This document shows, piece after piece, positions 46,941 through 60,289 of a stretch of DNA of 64,000 nt; position 1 is the first letter of the stretch; each line of letters starts with the position of its first letter. Source of the DNA: Spongilla lacustris (lineage: Eukaryota; Porifera; Demospongiae; Spongillida; Spongillidae). The notes beneath the pieces were generated by a model, which worked only from the letters and a program-made list of their open reading frames with translations, searched no databases and was not told where the DNA came from. Where the stretch lies: assembly GCA_949361645.1 (NCBI GenBank), contig OX442418.1, positions 7,877,376 through 7,941,375 of the forward strand, read 5' to 3'. Both the position numbers and the translations under genes were made by a program.

Positions 46941-47023
46941 CTAAAGGCTACTAGCATAGATTGTTAACAATCTATGCTACTAGTCATAGATTGTTTGTTC
47001 TCTAAACAATCTATGCTACTAGT
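46941..47023. repeat. Nested palindromes
   Basis: TAGCATAGATTG-TTAA-CAATCTATGCTA (46952-46979) is a perfect palindrome. It is followed directly by CATAGATTGTTT and AAACAATCTATG around a 7-nt loop, reusing the same arm. Several alternative stems can therefore form. Confidence 0.85.
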
Positions 47024-47418
47024 ATCATCGATCAATTTTCATTCTATCGATTTGGTGATTAGCTCTTGTGTTATGCCTCGAAGAAAACACTTTGTGGGCC
47101 GGCCAAACGTCTCTTTAAGTACTGTATGGGTCTGTGGTTACCCCTAGCATACCAAGCTTCTCATTATAGCGTATCTTTCCCACCGTATCAAGCGAATCCG
47201 ACAGTCTAATATCTATGGTTCAACTATATTCGAGTATCTCATTAACGGCGACGCCTTTCCAATTATGTCACATGCATGTCACACATAATATAATTATATT
47301 TGCGGTCTATACACATGTACGTACATTTTCGTTTACGCGTATATGTAAATACGGGTGGATCGATCTGAAAACTTTCCACAGTGATGGTAACATAGTTTCA
47401 CTAAATGACTGTTTCAGA

Positions 47419-48036
47419 ATGGCTGAGCTAAACTTGTTGGTAAGTTAAATACTGCATTCGTACCCAGACCCAAACGTACATAAGCTTAGCCGTGCCATTG
47501 CGTAATCATACAATCGGATGAAATGGATCAGTTCATTTGTGCGCACGTGGTTCAGCTGACACTCCCTTTTGTTGGTATATAGATTACATGTAGAGGCATA
47601 GTTATAAGAATTTCCACTGCTTCTAACCTTATCATGGACCACAAGGTGGCAATTTCGAACCTACGCAATACAAATGGATGGAAAAGTAGAGTGTACATAT
47701 CATGTCTCAAGCTTATCATACTTACAGTGGGTACTACCATAGGCTATCACTTTGGAACAATGCAAAGTTTTAGATATAACCTTTCGAGCCACGCGACAAA
47801 ACAAATAATACATCGGTCCTTCTGCAGCGTAGTAGATGCGACTCGTAATACGTTCCTATTAATATATAAGTAGCTCTTGATACCATCCTCTTTCATATGT
47901 TCATAAATGCATTTCCTCCCACCAAATGTGTACATATTTTGGAGTGCAGTTATCATGTTGGCTTTTACCTACATTTCAGATCAATACTAAAAAATCTCAG
48001 CTCTTATCACAGCAGATTGTGAAGACTGGGTCTTTG
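47419..48036 (+). CDS. Possible start of a gene entering the tandem array
   Basis: ATG at 47419 gives MAELNLL with a strong donor (TTG then GTAAGT at 47440). A second exon at 47980-48036 (acceptor TTTCAG, donor GTAAGT) is in phase 0 and encodes INTKKSQLLSQQIVKTGSL. The next candidate exon is the first hairpin-bearing mini-exon of the array (48227 onward), which adds ICKVRGAPTSDLAKTLQ before a downstream junction creates a stop. Whether this yields a protein or a non-coding spliced RNA cannot be decided. No family is recognised. Confidence 0.3.
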
Positions 48037-48301
48037 GTAAGTGAAGACTTAATCTTTACTACTTAGTTATTTTGTCTCTCTGGTCTTCCCTTTTATTGAT
48101 TTTTTTAATTCCTCAATCTCTTTATTTATTATTTCTTCATATTATTTTTTTCTTCATATTACAATATTTTTGTATAGGATAATTTTTGGAATGCAGTTGT
48201 CATGGCGGCTATTACTTAATTTTCAGATCTGCAAGGTCAGAGGGGCACCTACCTCTGACCTTGCGAAGACCTTACAAGGTATGTATACACATGCATCACA
48301 T

Positions 48302-48345
<44 letters not shown>

Positions 48346-51332
48346 ACACGTCACTCAAGACTGAGAAGACTGGATCTTTGGTAAGTGAAGACTTAATCTT
48401 TACTACTTAATTATTTTGTCTCTCTGGTCTTCCCTTTTATTTATTTTTGTAATTCCTCAATCTCTTTATTTATTATTTCTTCATATTATTTTTTTCTTCA
48501 TATTGCAATATTTGTGTATACCATAATTTTTGGAATGCAGTTGTCATGGCGGCTATTACTTAATTTTCAGATCAGCAAGGTCAGAGGGGCACCTACCTCT
48601 GACCTTGCGAAGACATCACAAGGTAAGTATACACATGCATCACATCTCTACACACACACACACTCACACCACTAATCAAGACTGAGAAGATTGGGTCTTT
48701 GGTATGTGAATACTTAATCTTTCGTATTTAGTTATTACATATCTGTTAATGCTTATTATTAATTTACCTTTGCTACCTAATACAATCCGCGGGCATGCAT
48801 GAATTACGGTTGGCAACACTGATGCATTTTTGCAAGCACTCCGTTGTATGATTAAAAGGGGTTTTATTTACTTAGACTTAATAAACTTAGACCACACCCT
48901 GCTCTAATGCAAATACTTGTTAATTAAACATGGCTTATAATTACATGACGTCTATAGAGAGACAAGAGGCACTATTGCATCAAAGCATTACATATCACAC
49001 AGCAGTGTTTGAAACACGAGTGTCCATTTGTGTGCTTAGCACACTCGTGTTTTATGTACATGCACTTGTCAGCATAATCAAGTTAATTTTGGCAGCATAT
49101 TGCTTTCTAATCTATACCCCACTATATGTAAACATTTGATGGAAGCATAAAATCTATTTACTTTTTATCCTTAAATATGTGCATACCATAACTTTATGAG
49201 TTTGGTTATCATGGTGGCTATTACCTCAACTTTAGATCGGCAAGGTCAGAGGAGCTTTACCTCTGACCTTGCGAAGACCTCACAAGGTAAGTATACACAT
49301 GCATCACATCTCTGCACATGCACACACACACACACACACATGCACACACACTCACACCAACTAATCAAGACTGTGAAGGCTGGGGCTATGGTAAGTGAAG
49401 ACTTAATCTTTACTACTTAGTTATTTTGTCTCTCTGGTCTTCCCTTTTATTTATTTTTGTAATTCCTCAATCTCTTTATTTATTATTTCTTCATATTATT
49501 TTTTTCTTCATATATGCAATATATGTGTATACCATAATTTTTGGAATGCAGTTGTCATGGCGGCTATTACTTAATTTTCAGATCGGCAAGGTTAGAGGGG
49601 CACCTACCTCTGACCTTGCGAAGACCTTACAAGGTAAGTAAACACATGCATCACATCTCTACACACACACACACACATGCACACACACACACACTCACAT
49701 CACTAATCAAGACTGAGAAGACTGGGTCTTTGGTATGTGAATACTTAATCTTTCGTATTTAGTTATTACATATCTGTTAATGCTTATTATTAATTTACCT
49801 TTGCTACCTAATACAATCCGCGGGCATGCACGAATTACGGTTGGCAACACTGATGCATTTTTGCAAGCACTCCGTTGTATGATAAAATAGGGTTTTATTT
49901 ACTTAGACTTAATAAACTTAGACCACATGCTAATACATGTTAATTAAACGTGGCTTACATGACGTGTATAGAGAGACAAGAGGCACTATTGCATCAAAGC
50001 ATTACATATCACACAGCAGTGTTTGAAACACGAGTGTCCATTTGTGTGCTTAGCACACTCGTGTTTTATGTACATGCACTTATCAGCCTAATCAATTTAA
50101 TTTTGGCAGCATATGGCTTTCTAATCTATACCACACAATATGTAAACATTTGATGGAAGCATAAAATCTATTTACTTTTTATCCTTAAATATGTGCATAC
50201 CATGATTTTGGTTATCATGGTGGCTATTACCTCAACTTTAGATCGGCAAGGTCAGAGGAGCGTTTACCTCTGACCTTGCGAAGACCTCACAAGGTAAGTA
50301 TACACATGCATCACATCTCTGCACATGCACACACACACACACACGCACACACACTCACACCAACTAATCAAGACTGTGAAGGCTGGGGCTATGGTAAGTG
50401 AAGACTTAATCATTACTACTTAGTTATTTTGTCTCTCTGGTCTTCCCTTTTATTTATTTTTGTAATTCCTCAATCTCTTTATTTATTATTTCTTCATATT
50501 ATCTTCATATTGCAATATTTGTGTATACCATAATTTTTGGAATGCAGTTGTCATGGCGGCTATTACTTAATTTTCAGATCGGCAAGGTCAGAGGGGCACC
50601 TACCTCTGACCTTGTGAAGACATCACAAGGTAAGTATACACATGCATCACATCTCTACACACATACACACACATGCACACACACACACACACTCACACCA
50701 CTAATCAAGACTGAGAAGACTGGGTCTTTGGTATGTGAATACTTAATCTTTCGTATTTAGTTATTACATATCTGTTAATGCTTATTATTAATTTACCTTT
50801 GCTACCTAATACAATCCGCGGGCATGCACGAATTACGGTTGGCAACACTGATGCATTTTTGCAAGCACTCTGTTGTATGATAAAAAGGGGTTTTACTTAG
50901 ACTTAATAAACTTAGACCACATGCTAATACATGTTAGTTAATTAAACGTAGCTTACATGACGTCTATAGAGAGACAAGAGGCACTATTGCATCAAAGCAT
51001 TACATATCACACAGCAGTGTTTGAAACATGAGTGTCCATTTGTGTGCTTAGCACACTTGTGTTTTATGTACATGCACTTGTCAGCCTAATCAATTTAATT
51101 TTGGCAGCATATTGCTTTCTAATCTATACCACACAATATGTAAACATTTGATTGAAGCATAAAATCTATTTACTCCTTATCTTTAAATATGTGCATACCA
51201 TAACTTTATGAGTTTCGTTATCATGGTGGGTATTACATCAACTTTAGATCGGCAAGGTCAGAGGAGTGTTTACCTCTGACCTTGCGAAGACCTCACAAGG
51301 TAAGTATACACATGTATCACATCTCTGCACAT

Positions 51333-51374
<42 letters not shown>

Positions 51375-52354
51375 TCACACCAACTAATCAAGACTGTGAA
51401 GACTGGGGCTATGGTAAGTGAAGACTTAATCTTTACTACTTAGTTATTTTGTCTCTCTGGTCTTCCCTTTTATTTATTTTTGTAATTCCTCAATCTCTTT
51501 ATTTATTATTTCTTTATATTATTTTTTTCTTCATATTGCAATATTTGTGCATACCATAATTTTTGGAATGCAGTTGTCATGGCGGCTATTACTTAATTTT
51601 CAGATCGGCAAGGTCAGAGGGGCACCTACCTCTGACCTTGCGAAGACATCACAAGGTAAGTGTACACATGCATCACATCTCTGCACACACACACAAACAC
51701 GCGCGCACACACACACACACACACATCACTCAAGACTAAGAAGACTGGGTCTTTGGTAAGTGTAGACTTAATCTTTACTACATAGCTATTTGTCTCTCTG
51801 GTCTTCCCTTTTATTTATTTTTGTAATTCCTCAATCTCTTTATTCATTATTTCTTCATATTATTTTTTTCTTCATATTGCAATATTTGTGTATACCATAA
51901 TTTTTATGCAGTTGTCATGGCGGCTATTACTTAATTTTCAGATTGGCAAGGTCAGAGGGGCACCTACCTCTGAACTTGCGAAGACCTTACAAGGTAAGTA
52001 TACACATGCATCACATCTCTACACACACACACAAACACGCGCGCACACACACACACACACACATCACTCAAGACTAAGAAGACTGGGTCTTTGGTAAGTG
52101 TAGACTTAATCTTTACTACATAGCTATTTGTCTCTCTGGTCTTCCCTTTTATTTATTTTTGTAATTCCTCAATCTCTTTATTCATTATTTCTTCATATTA
52201 TTTTTTTCTTCATATTGCAATATTTGTGTATACCATAATTTTTATGCAGTTGTCATGGCGGCTATTACTTAATTTTCAGATTGGCAAGGTCAGAGGGGCA
52301 CCTACCTCTGAACTTGCGAAGACCTTACAAGGTAAGTATACACATGCATCACAT

Positions 52355-52362
<8 letters not shown>

Positions 52363-52440
<78 letters not shown>
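52363..52440 (+). repeat. (CA)n expansion inside the array
   Basis: One A subunit has its CA tract expanded to about 80 bp, compared with 15-30 bp in most copies. Confidence 0.95.
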
Positions 52441-52447
<7 letters not shown>

Positions 52448-55399
52448 CACACACACATGCACACACACACACACACTCACGCCACTAATCAAGACTGAGA
52501 AGACTGGGTCTTTGGTATGTGAATACTTAATCTTTCGTATTTAGTTATTACATATCTGTTAATACTTATTATTAATTTACCTTTGCTACCTAATACAATC
52601 TGCGGGCATGCACGAATTACGGTTGGCATCACTAATGTATTTTTGCAAGCACTCCGTTGTATGATAAAAAGGGATTTTATTTACTTACACTTAATAAACT
52701 TAGACCACACCCTGCTCTAATGCAAATACATGTTAAATAAACGTGACTTACATGACGTCTATAGAGAGACAAGAGGCACTATTGTATGAAAGCATTACAT
52801 ATCACACAGCAGTGTTTGAAACACGAGTGCCCATTTGTGTGCTTAGAACACCCGTGTTTTATGTACATGCACTTGTCAGCCTAATCCAATTTAATTTTGG
52901 CAGCATATTGCTTTCTAATCTATACCACACAATATGTAAACATTTGATGGAAGCATAAAATCTATTTACTTTTTATCCTTAAATATGTGCATACCATGAT
53001 TTTGGTTATCATGGTGGCTATTACCTCAACTTTAGATCTGCAAGGTCAGAGGAGCGTTTACCTCTGGCCTTGCGAAGACCTCACAAGGTAAGTATACACA
53101 TGCATCACATCTCTGCACATGCACACACACACACACATGCACACACACTCACACCAACTAATCAAGACTGTGAAGGCTGGGGCTATGGTAAGTGAAGACT
53201 TAATCTTTACTACTTAGTTATTTTGTCTCTCTGGTCTTCCCTTTTATTTATTTTTGTAATTCCTCAATCTCTTTATTTATTATTTCTTCATATTATCTTC
53301 ATATTGCAATATTTGTGTATACCATAATTTTTGGAATGCAGTTGTCATGGCGGCTATTACTTAATTTTCAGATTGGCAAGGTCAGAGGGGCACCTACCTC
53401 TGACCTTGCGAAGACATCACAAGGTAAGTATACACATGCATCACATCTCTACACACACACACACACACACACATGTACACACACACACACTCACACCACT
53501 AATCAAGACTGAGAAGACTGGGTCTTTGGTATGTGAATACTTAATCTTTCGTATTTAGTTATTACATATCTGTTAATGCTTATTATTAATTTACCTTTGC
53601 TACCTAATACAATCTGCAGGCGTGCACGAATTACGGTTGGCAACACTGATGCATTTTTGCAACCACTCTGTTGTATGATAAAAAGGGGTTTTATTTACTT
53701 AGACTTAATAAACTTAGACCACACCCTGCTCTAATGCAAATACTTGTTAATTAAACATGGCTTATAATTACATGATGTCTATAGAGAGACAAGAGGCACT
53801 ATTGCATGAAAGCATTACATATCACACAGCAGTGTTTGAAACACGAGTGTCCATTTGTGTGCTTAGAACACCCGTGTTTTATGTACATGCACTTGTCAGC
53901 CTAATCAGGTTAATTTTGGCAGCATATTGCTTTCTAATCTATACCACACATTATGTAAACATTTGATCTTAGCATATAATCTATTTGTTTCTTATCCTTA
54001 AATATGTGCATGCCATAACTTTATGAGTTCAGTTATCATGGTGGCTATTACCTCAACTTTAGATCGGCAAGGTCAGAGGAGCGTTTACCTCTGACCTTGC
54101 GAAGACCTCACAAGGTAAGTATACACATGCATCACATCTCTGCACACGCACACACACACACATGCACACACACTCTCACACCAACTAATGAAGACTGTGA
54201 AGACTGGGGCTATGGTAAGTGAAGACTTAATCTTTACTACTTAGTTATTTTGTCTCTCTGGTCTTCCTTTTTATTTATTTTTGTATTTCCTCAATCTCTT
54301 TATTTATTATTTCTTCATATTATTTTTTTTCTTCATATTACAATATTTGTGTATGCCATCATTTTTGGAATCAAGTTGCCATGGCGGTTTTTACTTAATT
54401 TTCAGATCGGCAAGGTCAGAGGGGCACCTACCTTTGACCTTGCGAAGACAGTATACACATGCATCACATCTCTACATCTTTCGTATTTAGTTATTGAGTA
54501 TTTGTTAATACTCGTTAATTTACTTTTGTTACCTAATACAATCCGCGGGCATGCACGAATTACGGTTGGCAACACTGATGTATTTTTACAAGCACTTTGT
54601 TGTATGATAAAAAGGGATTTTATTTACTTACACTTCATAAACTTAGACCACACCCTGCTCTAATGCAAATACATGTTAAATAAACGTGACTTACATGACG
54701 TCTATAGAGAGACAAGAGGCACTATTGCATGAAAGCATTACATATCACACAGCAGTGTTTGAAACACGAGTGTCCATTTGTGTGCTTAGAACTTTGCACT
54801 TGTCAGCCTAATCAAGTTAAATTTGGCAGCGTATTGCTTTCTAATCTATACCACACAATACGTAAACATTTGATGGAAGCATAAAATCTATTTACTTCTT
54901 ATCCTTAAATATGTGCATACCATAACTTTATGAGTTTGGTTATCATGGTGGCTATTACCTCAACTTTAGTTCGGCAAGGTCAGAGGAGCTTTACCTCTGA
55001 CCTTGCGAAGACCTCACAAGGTAAGTATACACATGCATCACATCTCTGCACACGCTCACGCACACACACACGCACACATGCACTCACACATGCACTCACA
55101 CCAATTAATCAAGACTGTGAAGACTGGGGCTATGGTAAGTGAAGACTTAATCTTTACTACTTAGTTATATTGTCTCTCTGGTCTTCCCTTTTATTTATTT
55201 TTGTCATTCCTCAATCTCTTTATTTATTTTTTCTTCATATTATTTTTTTCTTCATGTTACAATATTTGTGTATATCATAATTTTTGGAATGCAGTTGTTA
55301 TGGCGGCTATTACTTAATTTTCAGATCGGCAAGGTCAGAGGGGCATCTACCTCTGACCTTGCGAAGACCTTACAAGGTAAGTATACACATGCATCACAT

Positions 55400-55443
<44 letters not shown>

Positions 55444-55720
55444 GCACACACACACGTCACTCAAGACTGTGAAGACTGGGTCTTTGGTAAGTGTAGACTT
55501 AATCTTTACTACTTAGTTATTTTGTAATTCCTCAATCTCTTTATTTATTATTTCTTCATATTATTTTTTTCTTCATAGTACAATATTTTTGTATAGGATA
55601 ATTTTTGGAATGCAGTTGTCATGGCGGCTATTACTTAATTTTCAGATCTGCCAGGTCAGAGGGGCACCTACCTCTGACCTTGCGAAGACCTTACAAGGTA
55701 AGTATACACATGCATCACAT

Positions 55721-55860
<140 letters not shown>

Positions 55861-55946
55861 CACACACACACGCATACGCACACGTGCACGCATACCTTTG
55901 GTACTTTGGTACTGTATGTGATACATAGTTATTTACTTATTACATA

Positions 55947-57096
55947 CAGTACCAGTCAGAAAATTAAAGTTTCCGACCGTAGAGTACTAGCTTTTCTACG
56001 GTGATACGTTAGTACGACTTTAGTGTGCTACGATAGTGGAATAGCATGGATCTAAGCGATTATTACATTGGGGGCAAAGCGTAAGGATAGTACAGCACGT
56101 CTATCAAGTAAAACTTGCTGCGTTGTTGGGTGCTTGAAGCGATCGGACATGTAAAGTTCTTTCCTACCTCCCGCCAAGGTATGGTAAGGTTTTTTCCTGT
56201 ACCATCTGCCAATTTCTGGCAAAGTAAAGTACAGCAGGAGTTAGATAGTCGATCGAGCAATGGCCAACGCCTAAACCCGCTTGCAACACTTTAGATTCAT
56301 ATCTGGCTCGGGCGACCGCTGATAAACTCTCGCGTAGCGGTGATGTTATCCATCCGCTGTTGCGTCCGTTGGGTCTGGGGCCGAGACTATCAGACTTCAG
56401 TTGCTATCGAAAACATTTTTTTTTTTTTTTAAAAAGAGAGAATACGAACTTCGAATTCGGGAGATTGAGCGAGCTTCATTCACTCCAATTGTCCCTCTCA
56501 TCAACAGGAGGCATGGGTAGCAATGCCACTACCACCTACAAACGTTTGGCTGCCATCACTGCTAGCTGACAAATGGGACACATCATACAGTCAGACAATG
56601 GGGTGGCTTCGTTGCCGCGTCTATCCTTCTCTCTTTTACGATCATGCATACATTGTACTAGTATCATAGGAGCGCGATCAAATGAAGGACTAATCTATAC
56701 ACCTCCCAAACTCTATTGAACTGACAGTCAGTGAATCTCTGATACCTTTGGTGTAGCATGACTAACAAAAACCTTCCAAAAATTTTATATTCCTCTATTG
56801 TGTTGTATGTACATTGTATGTATCATAATGTTGTATCAATCAAATTCCTATTTTAAAAAATGATTACATGGCGCGAAATGTACGTCATTCTTTCAGAGCT
56901 GCTGTTACTTGTGTTCGCGCGATAAAGCGGTACTACCGGAACTACGCGCTCAATGTTTACGCGTACTTCGCTACTCTGTACGCGTAGCTACGGTCTCACG
57001 CGCACGCGCGCTACGATAATTTTCCACGCCACGATAATTAAACTACATGTACGCGGAACGTAGGGATCCCAGGAAACTTTTTTCTGACTGGTACTG
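55947..57096. mobile_element. TA-flanked inverted-repeat element within the array
   Basis: Left end CAGTACCAGTCAGAAAA and right end, its complement, both sit next to TA (55945-55946 and 57097-57098). The arms go on with AAAGTTTCC. The 1,150-bp interior contains CG-rich segments (56930-57030) and no transposase frame. Its CAGTACC terminus is shared with the 33210-34450 element, which suggests a common family. Confidence 0.75.
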
Positions 57097-57520
57097 TATC
57101 TGGTAATTTACCTTTGCTACCTAATACAATCCGCGGGCATGCACGAATTACGGTTTGCAACACTGATGCATTTTTGCAAGTACTCCCTTGTATGATAAAA
57201 AGTTTTTTTTTTAAAACTTAGAGTTACTAAACTTAGGCCACACCCTGCTCTAATGCAAATACATGTTAATTAAACGTGGCTTACATGACGTCTATAGAGA
57301 GACAAGAGGCACTAAAAACATTTCACACGGCAGTGTTTGAAACACGAGCGCCCATTTGTGTGCATAGCACACCCGTGTTTTATATACATGCACTTGTCAG
57401 CCTAATCAAGTTAATTTTGGCAGCATATTGCTTTCTAATCTATACCACACAATATGTAAACATTTGATTGAAGCATAAAATCTATTTACCTTTTATCCTT
57501 AACTATGTGGGGTGTAGCTA

Positions 57521-57524
57521 AAAC

Positions 57525-57560
<36 letters not shown>

Positions 57561-57695
57561 TTGCTACCTAAAACCAGGAGCAGGAGCAGGAGTTGCTACC
57601 TAAAACCAGGAACAGGAGTAGGAGCAGGAGTTGCTACCTAAAACCAGGAGCAGGAGCAGGAGTTACTATCTAAAACCAGGAGCAGGAGCAGGTGT
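57521..57695 (+). repeat. AGGAGC hexamer repeat blocks
   Basis: Five blocks of (AGGAGC)n separated by AGTTGCTACCTAAAACC, a compound minisatellite directly after the array. Confidence 0.9.
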
Positions 57696-57839
57696 TTTTG
57701 CCTAAAATCTCATATGCACAGGCACAGTATGTTACGTATGCCTTACGAGCAAGCTTAAGAGTGCATACCGCTCATTATAAGTTTCAGCTCGTGCGGCGGG
57801 TATTGTAGTATACCATTTTCTCTACACACGTGTGCACCC

Positions 57840-59095
57840 AGCATGCCTGTAATATTGAGTAAAAGCACCATTTATTTCTCCACATTTCTGAATATCCAAT
57901 ATAGATTAACAGAAACTGATTTGTTTTCTATTCAGTTCCACGGGGATGAACTTTGACAAATGCTGCAGAGTGGTCCAGACTACCCTCCAGATAATTAAAA
58001 GTGAATTCATTATTAGCACTACTGCATGGAAATTTAAGCAGGAATTCTTTTATTCTTTTACGAATGTTGCGAAATTACAGTTATTCATAATAATAATAAT
58101 TTTGCCAGACAGAGGTAGACTGTCTCCATACTTCTGCATGGCTCCAAGTTGTCCCAGCGCCAGGGCTCAATCTCCATCTTGACCTCTCTGAATTTTAGGC
58201 TGGTGTAAAGTGGTTGTTAGGCATTGATACCTCCTAAGGCTGCTGATCCTGCTGTCATGCACACTCAATTCAGTAAACGTACTTGGATTAAGCGATGGTA
58301 ACTAAATGTCAAATGCAGCTGGCTTGCCTAACACCCAGGGAGGGACCAGGACATCAGCATGCAGGTCGAGTACGCCATTGGTCATGCCCATTAACACTCC
58401 CTGCCTCTACATGGGCACCAACACATGCAAGATTCAAGAAATACATCTCGTAGTCTGTTGTGGTGGGAGACCTCATCACCTCTATGCCTGCAGGTTAATG
58501 CATGATGACCCAAGAGTTCCAAACAGTGAGAGGGACAGTATGGATATTTTGCACCTTGGGAGGTATCAATGCCTAACTTCAGCCTAACAACCACTTTACA
58601 CCAGCGTAAAATTCAGGGGGGGTCAAGATGGAGATTGAGCCCTGGCGCTGGGACAACTTGGAGCCATCAGCCATGCAGAAGTATGGCAAGAAGAAGCAGA
58701 CATGCAGTCTAACTCTGTCTGGCAAAATTATAATAATATAAATAACTGTAATTTTCCTAGCTAGGTACATGCATATAGAACTGAGCAATATCAAAAGAAA
58801 TTATCGAGCTCAGCTGTTAGGGGCCCCACTAGAAAATGCAGTATGCTCATGCAATTATCAACAGTGCAAATTAGTAAAAGAAAAAAAGAACTCCTGCTTT
58901 CCATGCAGTACATGTAGTGCTAATAATGAATTCACTTTTAATTATCTGGAGGGCAGTCTGGACCACTGCAGCATTTGTCAAAGTTCATCCCCGTGGAACT
59001 AAATAGAAAACAAATCAGTTTCTGTTAATCTATATTGGATATTCAGAAATGTGGAGAAATAAATGATGCTTTTACTCAATATTACATGCAGGTGA
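57840..59095. repeat. 1.25-kb palindromic duplication of a retroelement fragment
   Basis: 57840-58240 and 58560-59095 are reverse complements with indels, centred near 58400-58470. Paired blocks include TTCCACGGGGATGAACTTTG (57937) and its complement (58979-58999), and CACTTTACACCAGC-type sequence around 58210/58590. Retroelement sequence lies in the inner part of both arms. Confidence 0.8.
58391..58790 (-). pseudogene. Reverse transcriptase fragment inside the palindrome
   Basis: The minus frame reads FYAGVKWLLGIDTSQGAKYP, then HCLELLGHHALTCRHRGDEV and SHHNRLRDVF. This matches 'WWLGLDTSGGS...LGHHALTCKRGGDV' of the 10.2-kb relic. Part of it is mirrored at 58130-58240 on the plus strand. Confidence 0.7.
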
Positions 59096-59739
59096 CTGGA
59101 GCAGAATAACAGCAGACAAGCCAGCTGAAATACAAGGCAAGCTCTAATCCCATCAATCGTCATAGCCCATTATAAAACTTAAACCTGAGGTGGATTCAGC
59201 AGCTGGAGCATGCCCACCTATGGACTATAGTGCTAGCCTTTGGAGACCCTAGCGATGCTTATGTGCATGTAAATATAACTGATAAACATAATGTCCATGT
59301 GCAACTAAAACAGTTCATGCAAATTGTAACAAGAATCTGACCAAAAGGGTATACATGAAAATATCCCGTCATGTATGTGCAGCATGTGACTTCTAACCTC
59401 CGATGCAGCCATACACGTGTATTCCTAAGAACACCTGCTGAGTGAGTGTACTGTGGCCACCCTAAAAATAGATGCACACTGTTATATACACGCATGTTCA
59501 AGCAGAGCACCAACAATGCCCCTTCTTGTTCCTCTCCACAGTTATATTTACCCCCTCCCATTCTTGCTCCCCCTCCCATCTACGTTCAAGGCCGTTCACC
59601 TCTAACCCTGATATCCCCTTGTTTTACTTCTGCCCCCCCCCCCCCCCCCCCCCCCCCCCTTGGCCTTGCTTTTCCTTCGCTAATATTGGCTAGTTTGAAT
59701 GCACCCTCAATGCAGACTGATCCTATAAGACAAACTCAC
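59096..59739. other. Stretch with a poly-C run
   Basis: A C-run lies at about 59633-59660, in a C/T-rich neighbourhood. A possible minus-strand exon begins at 59461 (acceptor CTATTTTTAG), but its reading frame does not fit the exon at 59740 cleanly. Confidence 0.4.
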
Positions 59740-59936
59740 TGTGAGCATATTGGTGTTGAATTGGCCCTAGGTGGAGTTTGGTAACTCCAATTCACCACAG
59801 GTGTGAAGATATTCAAAACATCTGTGCCAGGGGTGGCCAGTGATCTCCTGCACATTGAGCTCATACACAGCAGTGAGGATTCTCTACTTGAGAATATCTG
59901 AATGCTACTGGAAGATCGAATTGAAACACAGAACAC
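59740..59936 (-). CDS. Candidate exon of an unidentified minus-strand gene
   Basis: The exon is bounded by an acceptor (CTTCATTTCAG) and a consensus donor (CACA then GTGAGT) and is open for 197 nt. In the long frame it reads VFCVSIRSSSSIQIFSSRES, then SLLCMSSMCRRSLATPGTDV and LNIFTPVVNWSYQTPP. The alternating hydrophobic, beta-rich pattern would suit a propeller-type protein, but no family is recognised. Confidence 0.35.
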
Positions 59937-60289
59937 CTGAAATGAAGACAACTGGTTAAGGTACATGCGTATATGAATAAATACTAACACTATTAACACA
60001 CAAAAACACACAAACACAAAACACGCATACAAAAGCATGAATGGTGGGAGTCCTGTAATGCACCTACAAGAACTTCAGAACCCTTGTCCCTTTGTGAATG
60101 ACCACATCATCCACAGGTTATATCTCAATGGTTATAGACCACCAGCCCATCACATGGCTGCAAGGAGCTAGAGTATGTAATGGATAGATAATATGGTGAC
60201 AGGTGCATATATGGATAAGGGACAGGAGAGGGTAGGAAGGAATGAAGATCAGAGGGAGGAAGGAATGGGATATACATATCACTACATAC

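Noticed and set aside
48232..55680. CRISPR-like array
   Set aside because: Units are about 340-1000 bp with near-identical spacers and CA tracts, in animal DNA; none of the short repeat/unique spacer pattern.
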